Source of the DNA: Mycolicibacterium hassiacum DSM 44199
GTDB taxonomy: Bacteria > Actinomycetota > Actinomycetes > Mycobacteriales > Mycobacteriaceae
Length of the DNA: 64,000 nt
Direction: 5' to 3'
Assembly: GCF_900603025.1 (NCBI RefSeq)
Contig: NZ_LR026975.1
Span: 4,836,001 to 4,900,000, forward strand
Position numbers and translations under genes: made by a program. Of this stretch, positions 52,588-61,363 are shown piece by piece. Under the pieces are notes generated by a model, which did no database searches, was not told where the DNA came from, and worked only from the letters and a program-made list of their open reading frames with translations. Numbering within the stretch: position 1 is the stretch's first letter; each line of letters starts with the position of its first letter.

Positions 52588-53169
52588 ATGTCCGCCAACA
52601 GGGCGCAACGGACTCGCCGAGGCCTTCTCGACTCCGTTCGGGGCAAGGTCAAGCAGATTGTCGGCTCGGTTACCGGTAACGATTCGCTGACCACCGAGGG
52701 GCACCTCCAGGAGGTCGTCGCGCACCAGCGCCAGGCCGCCGAGCAGGCCGACGCCGTCGCCGCCGCAAGCGCCGAACAGGCCGAAGCGAAGCGGCTCGAA
52801 GCCGAGCGAACCGGGGCCGAGCAACGGGCCGCGGTGCGCGCCGAAGCCGCCGCGCGCAAGCAAGAAATCGACGCAGGGCAGGCCGCTGAACAACGCGCGG
52901 TGCGTGATACCGCCCACCAGGACCTCGCCGCCGGACTCTCCGCGGCCGAACAGCACGAGCGCCGCCGTATCCAGCAGGCGGAGGCAGAACGGCGCACCGA
53001 ACAGCGCGACGCGGCCGCCGACGTCACAGAAACCCTCGACGAGCACCGCGGGGCGGTGCGGGCGTCCGCCAAGGTGCGGGCCGAAGCGGATCGGCTGCGT
53101 GCCGAGGCCGACCGGCTGGCTGACCAGTCCGACGTGCCGGAAACCGGCAACTTCAACGAGAAGTCTTGA
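52588..53169 (+). CDS. CsbD-like stress protein with long coiled coil
   Basis: A 193-residue protein. The first 45 residues contain a CsbD-type segment ('VRGKVKQIVGSVTGNDSL', 'TTEGHLQEV'), the rest is a long Ala/Glu/Gln/Arg helix predicted as coiled coil ('QAEAKRLEAERTGAEQRAAV'). ATG at 52588 preceded by GGAAGGGAAA. CsbD-like proteins are general-stress proteins. It is followed within 15 bases by a second coiled-coil gene; the two form an operon. Confidence 0.8.
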   Translation: MSANRAQRTRRGLLDSVRGKVKQIVGSVTGNDSLTTEGHLQEVVAHQRQAAEQADAVAAASAEQAEAKRLEAERTGAEQRAAVRAEAAARKQEIDAGQAAEQRAVRDTAHQDLAAGLSAAEQHERRRIQQAEAERRTEQRDAAADVTETLDEHRGAVRASAKVRAEADRLRAEADRLADQSDVPETGNFNEKS

Positions 53170-53184
53170 GATACAGGAGTTTTG

Positions 53185-53853
53185 ATGATTATCAGCAACG
53201 TGTTACCGGCCTTGCGCTACTCATATCGGTTGGGCTACCAGGTGGTGCGGCTTCCCCTGCAGGTGATCGAGCAGCAGGTGATGGGCCGACTGAACGAGCA
53301 GTCGCCGGTGCGGCTGAGCTACGAGCGGTCGCTCGGCCTACTCGACGCCACGGCAGGGCATCTACTGGCGGCACCCGAAGTGCGGGAACGCGGTGCGGCG
53401 CTGATCCGGCGCAGCGATGCGCTGCGCCGGGCCGGTCGGCTGACCGCTGCCGCCGACGCCGGGCTCGCCGAGGCCAACGCCGAAGTGCGCCAAGCGTATC
53501 GGGATGCCGAACATCGCCAGGAACACGCCGACGAGACCGCCGAGCGTGAGGTGCGGGCCGCGCGTGAGGATGCTCAGCGGCACAGGCGCACCGTCGTAGC
53601 GAACACTCAGCGGCGCGTCAGCGCGGGAGTTCAGCGCGCCGGCAAAGTCGCCGCGGCGCGCAAGAACACGGTCGAGGCCCAACGGCGGTCGCGAACCGAC
53701 CGGATCGCGGCCGCGGAACACGCCGTCACCGCCGACGCCGACGCGACGCTGATCGAGGCCAACGCCGAGCGGGCCGCCGCTGCGGGGGCCCGTGCCGAAG
53801 CCGATCGTGTCGAGCAGTTGGCCGCGACCGAGAAGCGGAATCGCCGGCGTTAG
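53185..53853 (+). CDS. Coiled-coil protein paired with CsbD-like gene
   Basis: About 222 residues. The N-terminus is amphipathic ('LRYSYRLGYQVVRLPLQVIE'), followed by 'RLSYERSLGLLDATAGHLL' and a long charged Ala-rich helix to the end. AGGAG precedes the start; a TTG one codon earlier is possible. Relatives in mycobacteria are sometimes mislabelled as 'IF2 family', without resemblance to initiation factor 2 domains. Function unknown; the first 30 residues may touch the membrane. Confidence 0.8.
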   Translation: MIISNVLPALRYSYRLGYQVVRLPLQVIEQQVMGRLNEQSPVRLSYERSLGLLDATAGHLLAAPEVRERGAALIRRSDALRRAGRLTAAADAGLAEANAEVRQAYRDAEHRQEHADETAEREVRAAREDAQRHRRTVVANTQRRVSAGVQRAGKVAAARKNTVEAQRRSRTDRIAAAEHAVTADADATLIEANAERAAAAGARAEADRVEQLAATEKRNRRR

Positions 53854-53866
53854 TGGCAGCGACGGG

Positions 53867-54799
53867 TCAGTGGTGCTTGCCGAACGGCAGCACATGTACC
53901 ACCGCCGCGACCGCCGAGCCGACCAGCAGGCCGGCCACCGCGGACGCGGCGGTGGTGACCAGCCAGCCCAGCACCGCACCCACCCCGTGCACGGCATGGT
54001 GGACGGACTCGGCGAGGTGGTGGACGAACTCGTAGGGGGCGTGCCAGCCCAGCGTGTCGGCGCCCTGCAACAGGATGTGGCCGCCGACCCACAGCATCGC
54101 GATGGTGCCGACGATCGACAGCACCGACAGCAGCCGCGGCATCGCGCGCACCAGCATGCGGCCGGTCCGGCGCACCAGCGCGGAATCGCTCCCGGCCAGG
54201 TATAGGCCGATGTCGTCCGTCTTCACGATCAGTGCCACCACGCCGTACACCGCCGCGGTGATCACCAGAGCAACCACGATCAGGATCAGCAGCCGCGGCA
54301 GAAAGGCTTGATCCGCAACCTCGTTCAGCGCGATGACCATGATCTCCGCGGACAGGATGAGGTCGGTGCGGATCGCGCCGGCGGTCATCTGCCGCTCGGC
54401 GTCCGGGCCGGTGACGGCGGCGGGCGCTTCATGCGCGCCACTGCGGGTTATCCAGCCCGAAACCTTCTCGGCGCCTTCGAAACACAGATATGTCGCGCCC
54501 AGCATGAGGATCGGCGTCACCGCCCACGGGATGAACTGGCTCAGCAGCAGCGCCGCGGGCAGGATGAACACCAGCTTGTTGCGCAGCGAGCCGATCGCGA
54601 TCCGCTTGATCATCGGCAGCTCGCGGTCGGCGGTGATGCCGTGCACGTACTGTGGGGTCACCGCGGTGTCGTCGATCACCACCCCGGCGGCCTTGGCGGT
54701 GGCCCGGCCGGCGGCCGCGCCGATGTCGTCGATCGACGCCGCGGCCATCCGGGCCAGCGCGGCCACGTCGTCGAGCAGCCCGAACAGCCCGGCGCTCAT
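53867..54799 (-). CDS. DUF808 membrane protein
   Basis: A 310-residue protein of the DUF808/YedI family: N-terminal 'GLFGLLDDVAALARMAAASI', 'GVVIDDTAVTPQYVHG', then about six helices ('LVFILPAALLLSQFIPWAV', 'LLILIVVALVITAAVYGVVA'). Function is unknown. It lies downstream of the purine permease gene in the same direction, 49 bases apart. Confidence 0.88.
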   Translation of the reverse strand: MSAGLFGLLDDVAALARMAAASIDDIGAAAGRATAKAAGVVIDDTAVTPQYVHGITADRELPMIKRIAIGSLRNKLVFILPAALLLSQFIPWAVTPILMLGATYLCFEGAEKVSGWITRSGAHEAPAAVTGPDAERQMTAGAIRTDLILSAEIMVIALNEVADQAFLPRLLILIVVALVITAAVYGVVALIVKTDDIGLYLAGSDSALVRRTGRMLVRAMPRLLSVLSIVGTIAMLWVGGHILLQGADTLGWHAPYEFVHHLAESVHHAVHGVGAVLGWLVTTAASAVAGLLVGSAVAAVVHVLPFGKHH

Positions 54800-54848
54800 C
54801 GGTTGATCACCATGGCGTTGATCACCATGACGTGGAGACTACCCACCG

Positions 54849-56303
54849 CTAGGCGCCGACCAGGGATTCGATCCAGCCGCGGGCGAAATAGAGCAGGAAC
54901 CCGGCGGCCACCACCCACAGCAGCGGGCTGATCTCGCGGGCCTTGCCGGCGGCGGTGCGCATCACCACCCAGGCGATGAACCCGACTCCGATGCCGTTGG
55001 CGATCGAATAGGAGAACGGCATGGTCGCCACGGTCAGCACCACCGGCAGCGCCACCGAGAACTCGCTGATGTCGATGTGGCGCAGCTGGGCGACCATCAT
55101 CGCGCCCACCACCACCAGCGCCGCGGCGGCCACCTCGGTCGGCACGATCGAGGCCAGCGGTGCGACGAACATCGCCGCCAAAAACAGCGCGCCGGTGACC
55201 AGGTTGGCCAGCCCGGTCCGGGCCCCGTCGCCGATGCCGGCGCCGGACTCGATGAACACGGTGTTCGATGACGCCGACGTGGCGCCACCGGCCACCGCGC
55301 CGGCACCCTCGACGATCAGCGCGGCCCGGAGCCGGGGGAAGTTGCCGTCCGGGTCGGTCAGCCCGGCCTCGCGGGCCAGGCCGGTGAACGTGCCCATCGC
55401 GTCGAAGAAGTTCGCGAACACCAGCGTGAACACGAACATGGTCGCGGCGACCAGCCCGACCCGGCTGAAGCTGCCGAACAGCGAGAAGTCGCCGACCAGC
55501 GACAGGTCGGGCAGCGCGAACGGCGACCCGGACAACGTCGGCACCGACAGGCTCCACCCGCCCGGGTGTTCGGTGGCCGGGCCGAGATGCCAGATCGCCT
55601 CGATGAGCACCGCCATCACGGTGCCGGCGATGAGCCCGATCAGGATGCCGCCGCGCACATTGCGCACCACGAGGATGCCGGTGACCAGCAGGGTCAGCAC
55701 GAACACGACGGTCGGCACGGTGCCGATCGTGCCCTCGCCGCCGGCGCCCAGCCCGACCGGCGGGGACGGCCGCCCGGTCGACGAGATGAATCCGGCGTCC
55801 ACCAGGCCGATGAACAGGATGAACAACCCGATGCCGGCGGTGATCGCCAGCTTGAGCTGCATGGGCACGGCGTCGAACACCAGCCGGCGCAGCCCGGTGG
55901 CGGCCAGTACCACGATGATCAGCCCGTTGATCACCACCAGGCCCATCGCCTCGGCCCAGGTCAGCGAGCCCACCAGGGTGGTGGCGACGAACGAGTTGAT
56001 GCCCAGGCCGGCGGCGAACGCGAACGGCAGCCGCGCGATCACCCCGAACAGGATGGTCATCACCCCGGCCGTCAGCGACGTTGTCGCCGACACCTGGTTG
56101 AACTGCAGCTGCTGGCCGGTCACGTCCGGTCCGCCGGCCAGGATGATCGGGTTCAGCACGATGATGTAGGCCATCGCGATGAACGTGACCAGTCCGCCGC
56201 GCAGTTCGCCGGCGATCGTGGAGCCGCGCGCCGAGATCTCGAAGAATCGGTCGAGCCGGCCGGCAAACCCGCGGGCGCGGGGTCGGGTGGTCTGCGTCGT
56301 CAC
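54849..56303 (-). CDS. NCS2-family purine permease (AzgA-like)
   Basis: A 484-residue transporter with about 12-14 helices of the adenine/guanine/hypoxanthine type: 'GGLVTFIAMAYIIVLNPIIL', 'AAGLGINSFVATT', 'TGLAREAGLTDPDGNFPRL' and 'FIESGAGIGDGARTGLANL'. Motifs point to proton-driven uptake of hypoxanthine/guanine/adenine. The 72 bases upstream are too short for a purine riboswitch, and none was seen. Confidence 0.93.
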   Translation of the reverse strand: MTTQTTRPRARGFAGRLDRFFEISARGSTIAGELRGGLVTFIAMAYIIVLNPIILAGGPDVTGQQLQFNQVSATTSLTAGVMTILFGVIARLPFAFAAGLGINSFVATTLVGSLTWAEAMGLVVINGLIIVVLAATGLRRLVFDAVPMQLKLAITAGIGLFILFIGLVDAGFISSTGRPSPPVGLGAGGEGTIGTVPTVVFVLTLLVTGILVVRNVRGGILIGLIAGTVMAVLIEAIWHLGPATEHPGGWSLSVPTLSGSPFALPDLSLVGDFSLFGSFSRVGLVAATMFVFTLVFANFFDAMGTFTGLAREAGLTDPDGNFPRLRAALIVEGAGAVAGGATSASSNTVFIESGAGIGDGARTGLANLVTGALFLAAMFVAPLASIVPTEVAAAALVVVGAMMVAQLRHIDISEFSVALPVVLTVATMPFSYSIANGIGVGFIAWVVMRTAAGKAREISPLLWVVAAGFLLYFARGWIESLVGA

Positions 56304-56375
56304 AGCACCAGACCCTAGGGGGTGGGCCGGTCGGTGCGCTCGCCGAACGGCGCAGAGCGTATCGGGACCCGCCCT

Positions 56376-56780
56376 CTAGCGGGGGTCGATCGCGTCGCGC
56401 AGGTCCCGGGCCGGCGACACCGTCGCCCCGGCCGCACGGACCCGTTGCGCCAGAACGCGATCAGAGGTGACGACCCGGATACGCTCCGGGTCGGCGGCGG
56501 CCGTGACGAGCCGGACGATCTCGTCGTCGGCCGAGTTGGGCGCCGCCCGGGGTGCGTGGGTGACGGTGATGGCCGCCGATTCGATCGGCGGTGACAGCGG
56601 GCGTTCGAACACCACCGTGACGTCCCGTCCCCGGGCGACCGCCCAGTGCTCCAGACGCTGCACCAGCGCCGCCATCGCCTGGCGCGGGTCGCGCCACCAG
56701 CCGTCGGGACGGCACCCGATGACGTTCATGCCGTCGACGATCCACCGAACGGTGTCGTCGGCGGCGGGTTCGACGGTCAG
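56376..56780 (-). CDS. NYN-domain (YacP-like) putative ribonuclease
   Basis: About 134 residues of a PIN-like NYN fold: 'VRWIVDGMNVIGCRPDGWW' with the first catalytic Asp in VDGMN, 'VTVVFERPL', 'APNSADDEIVRLV' (central acidic residues) and 'RVVTSDRVLAQRV' (C-terminal Asp). The first ATG in frame (56729) would delete the catalytic Asp, and no GTG or TTG precedes it. A CTG at 56780 overlapping the TGA of a 23-codon reading frame (CTGA) is therefore used. A frameshift joining the two is the alternative. Confidence 0.78.
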   Translation of the reverse strand: MTVEPAADDTVRWIVDGMNVIGCRPDGWWRDPRQAMAALVQRLEHWAVARGRDVTVVFERPLSPPIESAAITVTHAPRAAPNSADDEIVRLVTAAADPERIRVVTSDRVLAQRVRAAGATVSPARDLRDAIDPR

Positions 56781-56848
56781 TGGCCGCGCTTGGCCGGCGC
56801 GTGCCGACGGCCCAGCAGGAATCCGAGCCAGCGAATATCGAGGATCAC
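56777..56848 (-). CDS. 23-codon reading frame upstream of the NYN gene
   Basis: GTG at 56848 to TGA at 56777 encodes 'ILDIRWLGFLLGRRHAPAKR' plus flanking residues. Its stop overlaps the CTG proposed for the NYN gene. It may be a leader peptide for coupled translation, or the true N-terminus of the NYN protein separated by a frameshift. No Shine-Dalgarno sequence is clear. Confidence 0.4.
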   Translation of the reverse strand: MILDIRWLGFLLGRRHAPAKRGH

Positions 56849-56864
56849 GTGTCGGCCTTTCGGG

Positions 56865-57275
56865 CTAGGCGGTCTTCTTGGTCAGCAGGGGCAGCAGCCG
56901 GCGCCGTTCCTCGAGCCGCTCGGCGAACTCGTGCATCGCATCGGGTACCGAGTCGGCCAGCGGGAACGTCATCGTGCAGTTCTGCAGGGCGCGGCGCACC
57001 GGTTCACCGGCGATCAGCGCCCACTCCACGTCGCGGTGGTAGCAACGCTCGTCGATCGCGGACAGCAGCGAAACCGCATGGGTGGCGAACGATTCCACGT
57101 GGCTCAGATCCAGGATGTAGGGCTTCTCCGGGATCACGAACCGTAGCGCCAGCGCGGTGAGCCGGTCGAGGTTGATCTCGTCGATGACGCCGTCGACCGT
57201 AACGACGGTGGCCAGTTGGCGGCACACTGCGTGGAGTGTGGCGCCGGCGCACTCAAACGCTGGATTGCCGTACAT
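56865..57275 (-). CDS. STAS-domain protein
   Basis: A 136-residue single-domain STAS protein of the anti-sigma-factor-antagonist type ('VVTVDGVIDEINLDRLTALA', 'ILDLSHVESFATHAVSLL'). The usual Ser of the D-S-S/T-G loop is replaced by an 'SFATHAV' context, so regulation by phosphorylation may differ. It stands upstream of the NYN gene, 16 bases apart, in the same direction. Confidence 0.85.
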   Translation of the reverse strand: MYGNPAFECAGATLHAVCRQLATVVTVDGVIDEINLDRLTALALRFVIPEKPYILDLSHVESFATHAVSLLSAIDERCYHRDVEWALIAGEPVRRALQNCTMTFPLADSVPDAMHEFAERLEERRRLLPLLTKKTA

Positions 57276-57384
57276 AGCGCCTCCCCTCGATCACTTGCCT
57301 TCAAGGTAGTCAGGCAAAGTAAGGCAACCGGGAGCAAGAGCTAATACTTTGGTAAGAACCTGATTCGCGCCGCGCAGCAAACTC

Positions 57385-58620
57385 TCAGTCGCGGCGGTAC
57401 GCCTGCGGGCCGGAGTAGCCCTGCCACGGGTCGTAGTCGGCCAACAGCGGTTCCTGCGGTGGCCGTTGCGGTTCCGGCACATGCTGCAGGTTGATCCGCA
57501 CCCGGTACCACAGTGAGCTGGGCCCTCGCATGCCGTCCACCAGGACGTCGGCCGGGGCGAGGTGCGCGGCGACCTCCGGGTGGCGTTCGCGCCACTGCTG
57601 CAGCGCCGCCAGCGCCTCGTCTTTGGTCTTGGTGCGGGCGATTTCGATCAACGGTTTGCTCGGGACCCGCCGGCCGGTGCCCTTGCCGGCGCCGCGCGGG
57701 GCGCGGGGCGGTGGGCCCAGTTCTTCGGCGAGGGCCAGCAGTGCGTCCAGCCGGCCCGGGGTGTCGTCGATGCCCTCCCACGGATCACCGCGTTCGGCGA
57801 ACCGGTCGGGCACCGTGGCGACGGTGAAATCCGCTGGCCGGCAGTCGGGGACCTCGTCCCACGTCAGCGGGGTCGACACCCGCGCGTCCGGGGTGGCGCG
57901 CACCGAGTAGGCCGAGGCGGTGGTGCGGTCGAACGCGTTCTGGTTGAAGTCGACGAACACCCCTTCGCGTTCCTCTTTCCACCACCGGCTGGTGGCCAGT
58001 GCCGGGGCCCGGCGTTCCACCTCGCGCGCGACGGTCTGCGCGGCCAGTCGCACCTGCCGGAACGGCCAGCGCCGCTCGATGCGGGCATAGATATGGAAGC
58101 CGCGCGAACCCGACGTCTTCGGCCAGCCGGTCAGCCCGTGGTCGGCGAGTACGTCGCGGACCACCAGCGCCACGTCGAGGATCTGCGACCACGGCACGCC
58201 GGGCATCGGGTCGAGGTCGATCCGCAGCTCGTCGGGATGCGCCAGGTCGTCGGCGCGCACCGGATGCGGGTTGAGGTCCACGCAGCCCAGGTTGACCGCC
58301 CACACCAGCCCGCGGGCGTCGTCGATGACGGCCTCCTGCGCCGAGGTGCCCGATGCGTAGCGCAGCTCGGCCACGTCGACGAAGGCCGGGCGGTTCTTCG
58401 GGGCGCGTTTCTGGAACACCGCCTCGGTGCCGATGCCCTTGACGAAGCGTTTCAGGATCATCGGGCGGTCGGCCACCCCACGCAGCGCCCCGTCGGCCAC
58501 CCGCAGGTAGTAGCGCATCAGGTCGAGCTTGGTGAACCCGAGATCCGGGAACACGACCCGGTCGGGATGGGTGATGGGCACCGGCTCACCGTCGACGTCG
58601 AGATGGCGCGCCGGGGGCAT
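57385..58620 (-). CDS. polD2: LigD-like primase-polymerase PolD2 (Rv0269c type)
   Basis: A 411-residue stand-alone archaeo-eukaryotic primase-type polymerase, like the LigD POL domain. Seen: 'VFPDLGFTKLDLMRYYLRVA', the metal-binding DxD in 'ELRIDLDPMPGVPW', 'KTSGSRGFHIYARI' (Ser/His of the nucleotide site), and 'FVDFNQNAFDRTTASAYSVR'. A C-terminal extension of about 60 residues is variable. These enzymes add ribonucleotides and fill gaps, with links to end joining. ATG at 58620; neighbour fadD2 is divergent, as in M. tuberculosis. Confidence 0.93.
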   Translation of the reverse strand: MPPARHLDVDGEPVPITHPDRVVFPDLGFTKLDLMRYYLRVADGALRGVADRPMILKRFVKGIGTEAVFQKRAPKNRPAFVDVAELRYASGTSAQEAVIDDARGLVWAVNLGCVDLNPHPVRADDLAHPDELRIDLDPMPGVPWSQILDVALVVRDVLADHGLTGWPKTSGSRGFHIYARIERRWPFRQVRLAAQTVAREVERRAPALATSRWWKEEREGVFVDFNQNAFDRTTASAYSVRATPDARVSTPLTWDEVPDCRPADFTVATVPDRFAERGDPWEGIDDTPGRLDALLALAEELGPPPRAPRGAGKGTGRRVPSKPLIEIARTKTKDEALAALQQWRERHPEVAAHLAPADVLVDGMRGPSSLWYRVRINLQHVPEPQRPPQEPLLADYDPWQGYSGPQAYRRD

Positions 58621-58676
58621 TTCTTCATGCTAGTTTCCCGGCCGACGTGCCAGCTCGGTCACATAGGCTGAGTCCT

Positions 58677-60365
58677 ATGCCGAAGCTCACCGATCTTCCG
58701 GTGCCGGGCCTGTCCCGCATCCAGCAGTACATCGACCGGGGTGCGGCCGAACTGCACTATGCCCGCAAGATGTTCGAAGCCGGGGCGCTGCGTCTCGAGC
58801 CCCCGCAGAACATGGTTGCGATGCTCGCCGATATCGCGCGGTGGGGCGAGCTGGGGATGATTCCGGCGCTCAACGCTCGGCGCCATCCGGATCGCATCGC
58901 CGTGATCGACGACGAGGGGGAGTTCACCTTCGGCGAACTCGACCGGGCCGCGCACGCGGTGGCGCACGCGCTGCTGGCGCGGGGAGTGCGGGGCGGCGAC
59001 GGGGTCGCGGTGCTGGCGCGCAACCACCGCTGGTTCCTGGTGGCGGTGTACGGCGCCGCCCGGGCCGGGGCCCGCATCATCCTGCTCAACACCGAGTTCT
59101 CCGGCCCGCAGATCAAACAGGTCGCCGAGCGCGAGGGTGCGCGGGTCATCATCTACGACGACGAGTACGCCGAGGCGGTGCGTCAGGCCGAACCCGAGCT
59201 GGGCACCATGCGGGCGTTGCCGACGAACCCGGACAGCGACGAACCGTCCGGCAGCACCGACGAGACGCTGGCCGAACTCATCGAGCGTTACGGCGGCAAG
59301 CCGGCGCCGAAGGTCACCAAGCACGCGTCGATCATCATCCTGACCAGCGGCACCACCGGTACGCCCAAGGGCGCCAACCGCAGGACGCCGCCGTCGTTGG
59401 CGCCGGTGGGCGGGGTGCTCTCGCATGTGCCGTTCAAGGCGGGCGAGGTGACCGCGCTGCCCGCGCCGATGTTCCACGCGCTGGGCTTTTTGCACTCGAC
59501 GATCGCGATGATGCTCGGCACCACGCTGGTGCTGCGCCGACGGTTCAAACCCGCAACTGTGCTCGCCGACATCGAAAAGCACCGTGTCACAGCGATAGTC
59601 GTGGTGCCGGTGATGCTGTCGCGGATGCTCGACGAGCTGGACAGGACATCCCCGAAGCCGGATCTGTCGTCGCTGCGGATCGTGTTCGTGTCCGGATCGC
59701 AGCTCGGTGCGGAGCTGGCCACCCGGGCGATGCGGGAACTGGGCCCGGTCATCTACAACCTGTACGGGTCCACCGAGATCGCGTTCGCCACCATCGCGCG
59801 CCCGCAGGATCTGTCGATCAACCCGGCGACGGTCGGCCCGGTGGTCAAGGGGGTGAAGGTCAAGATCCTCGACGAGAACGGCAACGAGCTGCCGCCGGGG
59901 CAGGTGGGCCGGATCTTCGTGGGCAACACCTTCCCGTTCGAGGGCTACACCGGCGGCGGGCACAAGGAGATCGTCGACGGGCTGATGTCGTCCGGCGACG
60001 TGGGTTACTTCGACGAGCACGGGCTGCTCTACGTCAGCGGCCGCGACGACGAGATGATCGTCTCCGGTGGCGAGAACGTGTTCCCCGCCGAGGTGGAGGA
60101 CCTGATCAGCGGGCATCCGGAGGTGGTGGAGGCCACCGCGATCGGCGTGGAGGACAAGGAGTGGGGCCAGCGGCTGCGCTGTTTCGTGGTCAAGGCCGAG
60201 GGGTCCAACCTCACCGCCGACGACATCAAGAACTACGTGCGTCAGAATCTGGCCCGCTACAAGGTGCCGCGCGAGGTCATCTTCATCGACAAGCTGCCGC
60301 GCAACCCCACCGGTAAAGTGCTCAAGCGCGAGCTGCGTGAGATGAAAGTCGAAGAATCCCAATAG
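58677..60365 (+). CDS. fadD2: Fatty-acyl-CoA/AMP ligase FadD2
   Basis: A 562-residue ANL-family enzyme. P-loop-like motif 'IIILTSGTTGTPKGANR', 'YNLYGSTEIAFATIARP', 'SGDVGYFDEHGLLYVSGRDD' and the C-terminal Lys in 'PRNPTGKVLKRELREM'. It activates fatty acids as acyl-AMP and acyl-CoA. ATG at 58677 ('MPKLTDLPVPGLSRIQQY') fits Rv0270. Followed by about 200 bases with hairpins (GAGCG/CGCTC type at about 60492 and 60556) and no gene. Confidence 0.93.
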   Translation: MPKLTDLPVPGLSRIQQYIDRGAAELHYARKMFEAGALRLEPPQNMVAMLADIARWGELGMIPALNARRHPDRIAVIDDEGEFTFGELDRAAHAVAHALLARGVRGGDGVAVLARNHRWFLVAVYGAARAGARIILLNTEFSGPQIKQVAEREGARVIIYDDEYAEAVRQAEPELGTMRALPTNPDSDEPSGSTDETLAELIERYGGKPAPKVTKHASIIILTSGTTGTPKGANRRTPPSLAPVGGVLSHVPFKAGEVTALPAPMFHALGFLHSTIAMMLGTTLVLRRRFKPATVLADIEKHRVTAIVVVPVMLSRMLDELDRTSPKPDLSSLRIVFVSGSQLGAELATRAMRELGPVIYNLYGSTEIAFATIARPQDLSINPATVGPVVKGVKVKILDENGNELPPGQVGRIFVGNTFPFEGYTGGGHKEIVDGLMSSGDVGYFDEHGLLYVSGRDDEMIVSGGENVFPAEVEDLISGHPEVVEATAIGVEDKEWGQRLRCFVVKAEGSNLTADDIKNYVRQNLARYKVPREVIFIDKLPRNPTGKVLKRELREMKVEESQ

Positions 60366-60569
60366 GTTCCGGCGAGTAACGGAGCGGGCTCCGTCGGTCT
60401 GCGCGACTTTCGGCGGGTGTGGGGGAGTTGGCGGTGGCGGCGGGTGTGGCCGAAGAATGGGCGAGTTGACCGGCCGCAGGGCGATCGGGTGAGCGGAAAG
60501 TCGCTCGGAGGCGGGCATTTCAGCGAGCGCACTTCCTCTGAAGGGACGCCGGGGTGAGCGGGTTGTCGC

Positions 60570-60884
60570 TCAGCTGCTCATCATGGCTGCGCCCGGGACG
60601 CTCAGGCAGATGAGCATCAGCATCAGCAGGAACCAGCCGGCGCCCTGCCAGGCCAGCCAGCCGCTGTCCTCGATCTGCCACAGGTGGTACGTCCGCACGA
60701 ACGCGCCGACACCGCCGATGAACAGGATCACCGGGATCAGCCACGCCGCGAGCACCGAGCCCAGGGCCAGCCACGCGTAGAGCGCGAAAACCACCGCGGT
60801 CACCGCGACGATGATGCCGATGTAGATGGCCGCCGCGCGGAACGCCCCCGGGTGATCGAACCGCTTCTCTGCGTCGTTGGTCAT
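60570..60884 (-). CDS. Small three-helix membrane protein
   Basis: A 104-residue protein with three to four hydrophobic segments ('AIYIGIIVAVTAVVFALYAW', 'VLAAWLIPVILFIGGVGAFV', 'WFLLMLMLICLSVPGAAMM'). Not recognised as a named family. It is an addition relative to the fadD2-fadE6 junction of M. tuberculosis. Confidence 0.72.
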   Translation of the reverse strand: MTNDAEKRFDHPGAFRAAAIYIGIIVAVTAVVFALYAWLALGSVLAAWLIPVILFIGGVGAFVRTYHLWQIEDSGWLAWQGAGWFLLMLMLICLSVPGAAMMSS

Positions 60885-60954
60885 GGCTATCGGGTTCCCC
60901 TCATGCGTCGCGGCTAATCGGCACCGCCCGGACGGCGGGGCTCAGTGCGGGTTG

Positions 60955-61251
60955 TTAGTGCGGGCTGTTGACGTACCAGGACAGGCACCCCGGGATGCCG
61001 CGGCAGGCGATTATCGCCGTCTGGTCGGGTGCTGCGCCCCGCACCCGCGGAGTGCGGTCGGGCATGCTGCACGACTGCAGGTACGGGTTACCCGGGATGA
61101 TGCCCGGATAGCACGGCCGGGCCTGCGCTCGGGCAGCCGAGCCGGGCACCGCCAGCGGCGCGGCCACCAGTCCGAGCGCGGCGACCGCCGCCAGCCCGAA
61201 CCTGGCCAGGCGCGCTCCAACGCGACGGCCTGGATCGTGACGGCCAATCAT
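60955..61251 (-). CDS. Small secreted protein with four cysteines
   Basis: A 98-residue protein from ATG at 61251. A signal peptide ('FGLAAVAALGLVAAPLAV', cut near 'SAARAQA') is followed by a mature part of about 54 residues with Cys in 'RPCYPGIIPG', 'LQSCSMP', 'IACRGIPG' and 'GCLSWYV', enough for two disulfides. No named family is recognised. It lies 70 bases from the small membrane protein gene on the same strand. Confidence 0.75.
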   Translation of the reverse strand: MIGRHDPGRRVGARLARFGLAAVAALGLVAAPLAVPGSAARAQARPCYPGIIPGNPYLQSCSMPDRTPRVRGAAPDQTAIIACRGIPGCLSWYVNSPH

Positions 61252-61315
61252 CGGTATCACCCCACCTCGTGGATACCCCGATGCTACGCCGGTCTCGGCG
61301 AGCCCCACCGAAAAG

Positions 61316-61350
61316 CGACCGGCGGGCCCGATGAACGGACCCGCCGGTCG
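61316..61350 (-). terminator. Intrinsic terminator of fadE6
   Basis: CGACCGGCGGG and CCCGCCGGTCG pair over 11 bp with a 13-base loop. On the minus strand the stem follows the fadE6 stop by 13 bases and is followed by CTTTTC. Confidence 0.8.
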
Positions 61351-61363
61351 GAAAACCTGCGCT

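Noticed and set aside
56304..56375. Purine riboswitch before the NCS2 permease gene
   Set aside because: The 72-base gap shows none of the conserved junction bases.
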